DNA from: an uncultured Lachnospiraceae bacterium
Lineage (GTDB): Bacteria > Bacillota > Clostridia > Lachnospirales > Lachnospiraceae
Assembly (NCBI GenBank): GCA_947632555.1
Contig: CANRPU010000007.1
Location: forward strand, 1-64,000
Reading direction: 5' to 3'
Length of the DNA: 64,000 bases
Shown here: piece after piece, positions 29,893 to 37,017 of the stretch
Layout: each line of letters starts with the position of its first letter
How positions within the stretch are numbered: the first letter of the stretch is position 1
Notes under the pieces: model-generated
Database searches by the model: none
What the model was told of the DNA's origin: nothing
What the model saw: only the letters and a program-made list of their open reading frames with translations
Made by a program: the position numbers and the translations under genes

Positions 29893-30945
29893 ATGCGCCG
29901 CAAGAGGTTAGATGAACTGGAAGGCAATGAAATTCTGGCAAAGCCCATTATGGCGGAGGACTTCTGCATCATTCTGCCGGAGGGCGCCGTTTTGAAGCCG
30001 GGGTATATTAAGAAACTGCGGGAACTGGAGATCCAGAAAGTATATATTAAAGATGACGCCGAAGAAGAAGGCATCCGGATCTTAAAAAACGAAATGAAAG
30101 AGGAGGTCCAGGAAAAGATAAAGGATATCCTGGAGCATCACACCTATCATCACAATGAAGAGCTGATGCAGCTCTGTGAAACCGCGGACAATATTATCGT
30201 CAGCATCGTGCAGGAAGACGAGGTCGCAGAGCAGGTATTTGACGTAAAAGAAAGAAGCGCGGATATTTATGAGCATTCTCTGAGCATCTGTACGCTGGCG
30301 GTACTGACGGCCCTGAAGATGAATCTGGACAAAAAAATGATCCATGAGATCGGTGTGGGCTGCCTTTTGCATGACATTGGGCTTCGTTATCTCGCGATCG
30401 ACTACAGCGGAGAAAATCTCTCTTCTTTATCGGAAGCGGATATGGCGGAATTTAAAAAACATCCGGTCTACGGATATTCCGCGTTAAAAGACGAAACATG
30501 GATATCCGATATCGGAAAAAGTATTATCCTCTATCACCATGAAAGACTGGACGGCTCAGGATATCCGCTGCACGCCTCTTCCCTGACGGAAGCGATCCAG
30601 ATCGTGAACGTCTGCGATACCTTCGATGAGATGATCTGCGGCATAGGCTGCAGGAAGGTAAAGGTATATGAAGCGGTAGAATATTTAAAAACCTTTAAAA
30701 ATATAAAATTTGGTGCTACAATAGTAGATACCTTTTTAAAATTTATCGCGGTTTACCCTACCGGCAGCAGGGTTCGTACCAATGAAGGAGAAGTGGCGGT
30801 AGTGATCCGCCAGAACAAAGAATTTCCGGAAAGACCCGTGCTGCGCATCGTGGAAGATAAATACGGGAAACGGGTAGAAAAGGGAGTATTGAAGGATCTG
30901 ATAAAAATACATCATGTTTTTATAGAAGAAACATTGGATGATTAA
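29893..30945 (+). CDS. HD-GYP domain protein, possible cyclic-di-GMP phosphodiesterase
   Basis: A 350-residue soluble protein. Residues 1-105 form an N-terminal domain related to the DUF3391-type region that precedes many HD-GYP domains. The HD-GYP part shows CLLHDIGLRYL (HD metal motif), KKHPVYGYSAL, and the diagnostic YHHERLDGSGYP. The family hydrolyses cyclic-di-GMP or related dinucleotides. All core residues appear present, so activity is plausible. It lies between DUF4446 and serS, without a transmembrane sensor. Confidence 0.85.
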   Translation: MRRKRLDELEGNEILAKPIMAEDFCIILPEGAVLKPGYIKKLRELEIQKVYIKDDAEEEGIRILKNEMKEEVQEKIKDILEHHTYHHNEELMQLCETADNIIVSIVQEDEVAEQVFDVKERSADIYEHSLSICTLAVLTALKMNLDKKMIHEIGVGCLLHDIGLRYLAIDYSGENLSSLSEADMAEFKKHPVYGYSALKDETWISDIGKSIILYHHERLDGSGYPLHASSLTEAIQIVNVCDTFDEMICGIGCRKVKVYEAVEYLKTFKNIKFGATIVDTFLKFIAVYPTGSRVRTNEGEVAVVIRQNKEFPERPVLRIVEDKYGKRVEKGVLKDLIKIHHVFIEETLDD

Positions 30946-30959
30946 GGAGGCGTCTATTT

Positions 30960-32237
30960 ATGATAGACATAAAATTTTTGCGGGAAAACCCGGAGGCGGT
31001 AAAGGAAAACATCCGGAAGAAATTTCAGGAGGAGAAGCTTCCTCTGGTAGATGAAGTGATCGCGCTGGATGCGGAAAGCCGGAAGGTCAAGCAGGAGGCG
31101 GATGAACTTCGGGCCAATAAAAATAAAATCTCCAAAGAGATAGGCGGGCTGATGGCGCAGGGAAAGAAAGAAGAGGCCGAAGCGAAAAAAGAGCAGGTTG
31201 CCGCGCAGTCCAAACGGCTCGCGGAATTAGAAGCGAAAGAGCCGGAATATCAGGAAAAGATCACGAGCATCATGATGAAAATTCCTCAGATGATCGATCC
31301 GTCGGTGCCGATCGGCAGAGATGACAGTGAAAATGTGGAGATCACCCGATACGGAGAGCCCGCGGAACGGGATTTTGAAGTCCCCTACCACGCTGACATT
31401 CTGGAAAAGCTCAACGGTCTGGACAAAGAAAGCGCGGGGCGCACCAGCGGAAACGGTTTTTACTATCTGATCGGGGATGCGGCAAGGATCCATTCCGCCA
31501 TGATCAGTTACGCCAGAGATTTTATGATCAATAAAGGCTTTACCTACTGCATTCCGCCGTTTATGATCCGCAGCAGCGTAGTGAACGGCGTTATGAGCTT
31601 CGCGGAAATGGAAGCGATGATGTATAAGATAGAAGGGGAGGATCTGTTCCTCATTGGCACTTCTGAACATTCCATGATCGGAAAGTTTAAAGGTCAGATC
31701 GTAAACGAGGCCAGTCTGCCCATCACCATGACCTCCTATTCCCCCTGCTTCAGAAAAGAGGTAGGATCCCACGGTATCGAGGAAAGAGGCGTATACCGGG
31801 TGCATCAGTTTGAAAAGCAGGAAATGGTGGTGTTATGTAAACCGGAAGACTCCATGGAATGGTACAACAAAATGTGGAGTTATACCGTAGAGTTTTTCAG
31901 GAGCCTGGATATTCCGGTCCGGACGCTGGAATGCTGCAGCGGCGATCTGGCGGATCTGAAAGTAAAATCCTGTGATGTGGAAGCCTGGAGCCCCCGTCAG
32001 AAGAAATACTTTGAGGTAGGTTCCTGTTCTACGCTGGGAGATGCGCAGGCAAGGCGGCTGGGGATCCGTACAAAAGGGGAAAAAGGGACATACTTTGTGC
32101 ATACCTTAAATAATACCGTACTTGCCACGCCCAGGGGACTGATAGCGTTCCTGGAGAACAACGTGAACGCGGACGGCAGCGTAAATATTCCGGAAGCGCT
32201 GCGTCCTTACATGGGCGGGAAAGAAAAGATTGGCTGA
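30960..32237 (+). CDS. serS: Seryl-tRNA synthetase
   Basis: A 425-residue class II synthetase. The N-terminal 110 residues are a long antiparallel coiled coil that binds tRNA-Ser. Motif 2 is YSPCFRKEVGSHGIEERGVY and the motif 3 region is LNNTVLATPRGLIAFLENN; the serine pocket has IGTSEHSMIG. AGGAGG precedes the ATG. Only 14 bases separate it from the HD-GYP gene, so there is no room for a T-box leader. Confidence 0.96.
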   Translation: MIDIKFLRENPEAVKENIRKKFQEEKLPLVDEVIALDAESRKVKQEADELRANKNKISKEIGGLMAQGKKEEAEAKKEQVAAQSKRLAELEAKEPEYQEKITSIMMKIPQMIDPSVPIGRDDSENVEITRYGEPAERDFEVPYHADILEKLNGLDKESAGRTSGNGFYYLIGDAARIHSAMISYARDFMINKGFTYCIPPFMIRSSVVNGVMSFAEMEAMMYKIEGEDLFLIGTSEHSMIGKFKGQIVNEASLPITMTSYSPCFRKEVGSHGIEERGVYRVHQFEKQEMVVLCKPEDSMEWYNKMWSYTVEFFRSLDIPVRTLECCSGDLADLKVKSCDVEAWSPRQKKYFEVGSCSTLGDAQARRLGIRTKGEKGTYFVHTLNNTVLATPRGLIAFLENNVNADGSVNIPEALRPYMGGKEKIG

Positions 32238-32281
32238 GAAGGACATGAACGGAATCGCGCGGCGGAAAGAAGGTGAGATCT

Positions 32282-33169
32282 TTGCATAAATATTTAAGAG
32301 CTATCGGTTTCAGTAAATTTGGCAGCAGAAAAGAGCTGAAGACGCTTTTGACCGACGTGGTGGTGAACGCGACGTCGCGGGCGTACACAACGGGAGAAGA
32401 TGATGTGCTGCTGGGCGAATTTTGCAAGGATTTCGCTGAAAATATGGGAATCGCGGTCTGCGGGGAATTTGACGAGGAAAATGAGGACAAATTTATTTAC
32501 GACTACTATTATCCCTATCTGCGGGGCAGGGGCATCACCACGACGGAAGACGTTTCCGTGGAGCGCCATGCGGAGAAGGATTCCTACGCGGGCGTCTGCG
32601 ATGATGTAAAGGTAGGCGTTTCGCTGATCTTCTATCTGCAGAACAGGATCCCCTATGTGAAAGCGCAAACTCAGGGTAGGCTCCCGGTCCGGGGGACAAC
32701 GCTGACACTTTCGGCGCTTTCCATTAAAGGCAGCGTAATGCTGCCGATCCAGAAAGATGAGCATCAGAAGAAAAAGAGCCAGAAGGAATCCTACAATCGC
32801 AGCAATCTGATCGCGGCGGCCAGAAGAGGGGACGAAGAAGCCATAGAAACCCTGACGCTGGAAGATATGGATATGTATACGCTGATTTCCCGGAAGATCC
32901 AGAAAGAAGACGTATTCAGCCTGGTGGATACCTATTGTATGCCCTATGGCGTAGAGTGTGACCAGTATTCCATCCTGGGAGAGATCGTGGAGTGCAGAAC
33001 CATTACCAACAGTCTGACGGGAGAAGAAATCTGCCGTATGAGCGTCTGCTGCAACGAACTGACTTTTGATGTCTGCATCAATACGCAGGATCTGTACGGC
33101 GAGCCTTTGACCGGCCGCAGATTTAAAGGGATCATCTGGCTTCAGGGATTCATTAATTTTCCTGAATAG
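32282..33169 (+). CDS. DUF3881 family protein
   Basis: A soluble protein of about 295 residues that matches DUF3881, a family largely confined to Lachnospiraceae and often found after serS. I choose TTG 32282 (MHKYLRAIGFSKF) because AAGGTGAG stands five bases before it; GTG 32273 is in frame but lies inside that site. The chain is rich in acidic residues, with the middle SNLIAAARRGDEEAIETL stretch and several cysteines near the end (ICRMSVCCNEL). No catalytic motif is recognised. It is the last gene before the tRNA-Arg promoter. Confidence 0.75.
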   Translation: MHKYLRAIGFSKFGSRKELKTLLTDVVVNATSRAYTTGEDDVLLGEFCKDFAENMGIAVCGEFDEENEDKFIYDYYYPYLRGRGITTTEDVSVERHAEKDSYAGVCDDVKVGVSLIFYLQNRIPYVKAQTQGRLPVRGTTLTLSALSIKGSVMLPIQKDEHQKKKSQKESYNRSNLIAAARRGDEEAIETLTLEDMDMYTLISRKIQKEDVFSLVDTYCMPYGVECDQYSILGEIVECRTITNSLTGEEICRMSVCCNELTFDVCINTQDLYGEPLTGRRFKGIIWLQGFINFPE

Positions 33170-33170
33170 A

Positions 33171-33199
33171 TTGACGGAGGTTCAAATTTTTGCTATAAT
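33171..33199 (+). promoter_or_regulatory. Promoter of tRNA-Arg
   Basis: TTGACG (33171-33176), 17-base spacer, perfect TATAAT (33194-33199). The distance to the tRNA 5-prime end is 14 bases, so the precursor leader is short. Confidence 0.85.
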
Positions 33200-33213
33200 C
33201 ACATCTTGTAAGT

Positions 33214-33287
33214 GTCTGCGTAGCTCAGTTGGATAGAGCGACCGCCTCCTAAGCGGTAGGTCGGGTGTTCAAGTCACCTCGCGGACG
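33214..33287 (+). tRNA. tRNA-Arg (anticodon CCU)
   Basis: A full 74-base cloverleaf. The acceptor stem GTCTGCG pairs with CGCGGAC; the anticodon stem ACCGC/GCGGT encloses loop CTCCTAA with anticodon CCT, reading AGG. The T arm is GGGTG-TTCAAGT-CACCT. The discriminator base is G and CCA is not encoded. Confidence 0.95.
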
Positions 33288-33290
33288 GTT

Positions 33291-33336
33291 AAAGCATTGA
33301 GATCAGGGAACACGTTCCCGGTTTCAATGCTTTTTT
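33291..33336 (+). terminator. Terminator after tRNA-Arg
   Basis: AAAGCATTGA and TCAATGCTTTTTT enclose an inner GGGAA/TTCCC stem, with six T at the end. It also separates the tRNA from the convergent BlaR1-type gene. Confidence 0.85.
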
Positions 33337-33340
33337 CATG

Positions 33341-35338
33341 CTAATCACAGAGCGTAAACTCGTGCGTGCAGATGACGGCATAATCCCCTTCCGCGCCATG
33401 TATCACCTTTTCTTCTGTTCCTACGTTTTCGCCGCATACCCAGTATGAACCGTCCGCCTTCCGGATCACCGTATTGTTCAAAAATCTGGGATAATTCTCG
33501 TCAAACTCCCCGATGTTATCCGGCACATTGTACTGCTGCTTTCCTGTCCAGGCCAAAGCGATGGTATCCACCTCCGGTTGTGGATATCCATCTACAGCCA
33601 GGTTGGTCCATACCATAACTGCTCCTTCCGCGGTCATTGTGGGCTGATCGACCACGGCAATATCCGCCACACCGCAATTTCCCGCGCTGTTATATCCCCA
33701 CGTCCATACCGTTCCATCCCGGAGCAGCGCCGCGTGATTAAACCATCCGCCCGTAACCATGACCGCGTTTTCCAAAATTTTCTGAGGGTAAGGGATAAAA
33801 TATACGTTTTGTGACAGAAAACTGCCTTGCGCGTAAACCGTTCCCCAGGTCCACACGGTCCCGTCCTCGCCCAGGCAGACAATATCATCTCTTCCGCAGC
33901 AGGCATAAACCACATTTTCCATCAGCAGGACCGGCGTGGTGACGGTGTATTGACTGCCGTTTACATACCGCGTCCAATCCCAGTTCTCATATTGCTGCAA
34001 GGCGCCGCAGCCGGCGTTTCCCACGCCATAGAGTTTATGGTCTGCCGTGAGATAGATCGCGAAGCCTGTCTGGGAATAGTCCACATGGAGCACATTTTCC
34101 GCGATCTTCACTCTTTGATCATGAAATTCGAAATCCTGTGTTCCCTGCCCCAGCTGCCCATATTCGTTTCTTCCGCTGCCCCATAAAATATGGTTGTCAT
34201 CAATATAGTAGAGCTGGGACGGATTTCCGGTTTTCGTAGTATAGTATTCCGCAATATCCAGAGAAATATCTGATTCGGAAACTTCATCTGTTTCGTTCGC
34301 TGTTTCCCTGTCTTCCGTAAGCTCGATAAAAGGGTTTTCTTCAGGCGTATTTTTTTCTGGTACCGTGGTTTTACGGGTAAACGCCAGACATATGACCAGA
34401 AACGCGGCAAGGAGAATGATAACGGCCAAGATTCCTTTTTTTCTTTTTCTAAACGCTGCTAGGTTTCGAACTCTTTCTTTTGTATTTCCTTCTCCAAAGT
34501 CCACGGGGATCACGTAAAGAATACGACGCTGTGATGTGAGTGCCAGCAGGGAAGCCGAATAATCCGCTTTTACAGTTTCTCCCAGTTTTTGGATTACGGC
34601 TTCATCGCAGCTCATCTCCATATCTTTACAAAAAAGTATAAACGCGATCCATACCAAGGGATTAAACCAGTGAATACTCAATGCCAGAAACGCGATCGGC
34701 TTTACAATATGGTCAAGACGTCGAATATGAAGTCTTTCGTGTAAAATAATGTACTTCCGCTCTTTCTCGTTCAGGCCTTCCGGCAGATATATTTTGGGCC
34801 TGATGCTACCCATAACAAAAGGAGATATTTCTCCATCCGCAATATAAATGTTTTCTTTCCAGTGCACAGCGGTTGACACTCTTTTGTGGATACTGATAAC
34901 AGAAAATACGCAATACAAAAATAGCGCTCCCACTCCCGCTATCCACAGATATTTTCCATATAGAATAAACAGCTGCCAAAAATTTGTTTTTGCCTGGACG
35001 GTTTCGCGCGGGCGCGCTTCGACAGGTTCAGGCTGTTCCCACTGGGAAGGATCTTCTGTTTCACTATTTATATTCGGAGTGGAAAAATTTTCCGGCAGTG
35101 TGACTGCGTCTTTTTCCAGCATATCCGCCTGAAAAGCCGGGGCTAAATTTGGGACAGGGCTGATTTTGGATTCCAAAACAACCGGGCAGAGAAGTTTGAA
35201 CAAAACCACACTCCAAAGCATATAAGAAATGTATTTAGGAAATTTTTTTAATAAAAAACGTGCGAAAATTACGATTACAATAACGATTCCGGCGGCCCGG
35301 CTCATGTTAATCACTTTCAGAAAAACCTGCTCCAGCAT
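33341..35338 (-). CDS. BlaR1/MecR1-type M56 membrane peptidase fused to RCC1-like repeats
   Basis: A 665-residue membrane protein. Hydrophobic segments lie near residues 15-30, 37-54, 121-150, 213-236 and 313-330. The M56 zinc-protease site is H200-E-R-L-H204, with the third-ligand region DMEMSCDEAV at 239-248. In BlaR1/MecR1 this cytoplasmic loop cleaves the paired repressor when the outer sensor domain is triggered. The usual C-terminal penicillin-binding sensor is absent. Residues about 365-665 instead contain repeated RCC1-type propeller motifs (ILWGSGRNEYGQLGQG, TVWTWGTVYAQG, TVWTWGYNSAGNCG). The gene starts four bases after the BlaI-type repressor, behind GAGGGGG. The signal sensed is unknown, but a beta-lactam sensor is not present. 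The pair runs head-on to replication. Confidence 0.85.
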   Translation of the reverse strand: MLEQVFLKVINMSRAAGIVIVIVIFARFLLKKFPKYISYMLWSVVLFKLLCPVVLESKISPVPNLAPAFQADMLEKDAVTLPENFSTPNINSETEDPSQWEQPEPVEARPRETVQAKTNFWQLFILYGKYLWIAGVGALFLYCVFSVISIHKRVSTAVHWKENIYIADGEISPFVMGSIRPKIYLPEGLNEKERKYIILHERLHIRRLDHIVKPIAFLALSIHWFNPLVWIAFILFCKDMEMSCDEAVIQKLGETVKADYSASLLALTSQRRILYVIPVDFGEGNTKERVRNLAAFRKRKKGILAVIILLAAFLVICLAFTRKTTVPEKNTPEENPFIELTEDRETANETDEVSESDISLDIAEYYTTKTGNPSQLYYIDDNHILWGSGRNEYGQLGQGTQDFEFHDQRVKIAENVLHVDYSQTGFAIYLTADHKLYGVGNAGCGALQQYENWDWTRYVNGSQYTVTTPVLLMENVVYACCGRDDIVCLGEDGTVWTWGTVYAQGSFLSQNVYFIPYPQKILENAVMVTGGWFNHAALLRDGTVWTWGYNSAGNCGVADIAVVDQPTMTAEGAVMVWTNLAVDGYPQPEVDTIALAWTGKQQYNVPDNIGEFDENYPRFLNNTVIRKADGSYWVCGENVGTEEKVIHGAEGDYAVICTHEFTLCD

Positions 35339-35342
35339 ATAC

Positions 35343-35714
35343 TTACCCCCTCATGGAATCAATGATTTTTTGTATTTCCGCTATTTCCTTATCGGTAAGT
35401 TTCTTTCGTGTTCCGAAAGCAGCTAAAAAAGCGGGTAAGGAACCGCCAAATGTTTTTTCCACATAAGATTCACTGTGGCGCGCGTAAAATTCTTCTCTGG
35501 ATATCAGAGAAGTTACCGTACTGTTTTGATTTTGAAAAAGGTTGCGCTCACACAATCGTTTCAATACAGTAAAAGAGGTGGTTTTTTTCCATCCAAATTC
35601 TTCATTTGCCAATTTCGCCAAATCCCCTGAAGAGATCGGCTCCCGTTCCCAAATCATATCCGCGAACCGCGCCTCCGCGGTTCCCATTCGTAACTCTCGC
35701 ATAGACCCTCCCAT
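35343..35714 (-). CDS. BlaI/MecI/CopY-family repressor
   Basis: A 123-residue winged-helix repressor. The sequence RMGTAEARFADMIWEREPIS, then SFTVLKRLCERNL, matches the BlaI/MecI recognition region, and the C-terminal half forms the dimerisation helices (LTDKEIAEIQKII). It is normally cleaved by the M56 peptidase encoded immediately downstream. A long inverted repeat covers its promoter and start region, consistent with self-repression. Confidence 0.88.
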   Translation of the reverse strand: MGGSMRELRMGTAEARFADMIWEREPISSGDLAKLANEEFGWKKTTSFTVLKRLCERNLFQNQNSTVTSLISREEFYARHSESYVEKTFGGSLPAFLAAFGTRKKLTDKEIAEIQKIIDSMRG

Positions 35715-35766
35715 ATCATTCTACAAGTTGTAATACATCAAATATTACAGCTTGTAGAATGATATG
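35712..35766. promoter_or_regulatory. BlaI-type operator: 24-base inverted repeat
   Basis: Arms 35712-35735 and 35743-35766 are inverted copies with one mismatch, around a seven-base centre. Each arm contains the TACA/TGTA half-elements known for BlaI/MecI operators (TACAAGTTGTA in the left arm). It directly overlaps the 5-prime end of the repressor gene, so it should regulate the repressor-peptidase pair. Confidence 0.8.
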
Positions 35767-35805
35767 TCAATAGATTTTTCAAAAAGCTATCTGTTTTGCG
35801 CATAA

Positions 35806-36003
35806 TTAGTAGGGGAATAAAATCCTCTTTCCGCTAAAATAATCATAATACGCAGCTCGTTCATAATAGCTGTCCTGCACGCTTCCGTCCTCATAATAAA
35901 AAATTTTATATTGTGAAAGCATATATGTGGTTTGATAATCTATATCAAAATATGATCCGTTACAGCAGATATATTTTTCATAATATAAAGCGCGGTAAAA
36001 TTC
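35806..36003 (-). pseudogene. Remnant of a Tyr-rich protein gene
   Basis: On the minus strand a frame of 65 codons ends in TAA at 35806-35808 and reads like real protein: it contains FYRALYYEKYICCNGSYF, KIFYYEDGSVQDSYYERAA and YYDYFSGKRILFPY. There is no usable start; the first methionine is internal (MLSQY) and an in-frame TAA lies at 36004-36006, beyond which the hydrolase promoter begins. It looks like the last part of a lost gene, with repeated YY-E/D units. I do not recognise the family. The rest of the gap (35,767-36,090) holds only the hydrolase promoter. Confidence 0.45.
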
Positions 36004-36038
36004 TTATATGGTACACAGTGGCAGGTATGAGTAAAAGA

Positions 36039-36047
36039 TGATATAAT
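36039..36047 (+). promoter_or_regulatory. Extended -10 promoter of the hydrolase gene
   Basis: TGATATAAT, an extended -10 with perfect TATAAT at 36042-36047, lies 43 bases before the start codon. No good -35 is present, which is common for extended -10 promoters. Confidence 0.5.
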
Positions 36048-36090
36048 CAGATTAGCTCTGACATTTATTGAATTGGAGGAAAGCCGAAGA

Positions 36091-36963
36091 ATGGTAGAAA
36101 AAACATATGAAACATCTTGCGGCACGATTCATTACTGGATAGGAAAAGAAGCGGATGCCCTGGGGGTTTCCCTTATATTTCTGCCGGGGCTGACTGCCGA
36201 CCACCGATTGTTTGATCGTCAGATCGCGTATTTTGAAAAGAAATGCCCCGTTTTTGTCTGGGATGCGCCGGGGCACGCCGCATCGTGGCCTTTTGCCATG
36301 ACTTTTTCCATGGAAGACAAAGCAAGGTGGCTGAATGAGATCCTGATACGGGAAGATATGCGGAATGTTGTTATTGCCGGACAGTCCATGGGCGGCTATG
36401 TGGGACAGATGTACGCGCAGCTGTTCCCCGAAAAGCTGCGGGGATTTATCTCCATTGATTCGGCCCCGCTGCAGAGGGATTATATCACAGCCGTGGAGCT
36501 TTGGCTTCTGAAACGGATGGAGCCGGTTTACCGCTATTATCCGTGGAGATGGCTCCTGAAGCAGGGGACGAACGGCGTTGCCGTTTCCGGCTATGGGCGG
36601 GCGCTGATGCGGAGCATGATGATGACCTACGACGGTGACAAGAAGAGATACGCGCGCCTTGCCGGACATGGATTTCGGATTTTGGCGGAAGCGATAGAGA
36701 AGAAACTTCCCTATGAGATCAAGTGTCCGGCGCTGCTGATCTGCGGGGAAAAAGACCATGCCGGTTCCTGCATCAGATACAATAAGGCGTGGCATAAAAA
36801 GGCGGGGATACCGATCGCGTGGATCAAAAACGCGGGACATAATTCCAACACGGACGCGCCGGAAGAGATCAATACGCTGATCGAGAAATTAATAGATAAA
36901 ACTGATAAAAATGTCGTTTCATGCAAAGAACATTGCGATAAAGAACCGGCCGGTCTATTATAA
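36091..36963 (+). CDS. Alpha/beta hydrolase
   Basis: A 290-residue alpha/beta-hydrolase-fold enzyme with no signal peptide. I start at ATG 36091 (MVEKTYETSC) behind GGAGGAA. The oxyanion region is LIFLPGLTADHRLFD; the nucleophile elbow is GQSMGGY (Ser); the acid is in LICGEKDHAGS and the catalytic His in NAGHNSNTDAP. The triad is complete. The cap region is helical and basic (LKRMEPVYRYYPWRWLLK). Substrate cannot be inferred. The tail after the triad His carries a short Lys/Cys-rich extension (TDKNVVSCKEHCDKEP). Confidence 0.85.
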   Translation: MVEKTYETSCGTIHYWIGKEADALGVSLIFLPGLTADHRLFDRQIAYFEKKCPVFVWDAPGHAASWPFAMTFSMEDKARWLNEILIREDMRNVVIAGQSMGGYVGQMYAQLFPEKLRGFISIDSAPLQRDYITAVELWLLKRMEPVYRYYPWRWLLKQGTNGVAVSGYGRALMRSMMMTYDGDKKRYARLAGHGFRILAEAIEKKLPYEIKCPALLICGEKDHAGSCIRYNKAWHKKAGIPIAWIKNAGHNSNTDAPEEINTLIEKLIDKTDKNVVSCKEHCDKEPAGLL

Positions 36964-37017
36964 TAATTATTACACATAGAAGAAATCTCTTTTTTCTATA
37001 CGAATAGGGGAGAACTT

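Noticed and set aside
30946-30959. T-box leader for serS
   Set aside because: Only 14 bases separate serS from the upstream gene.
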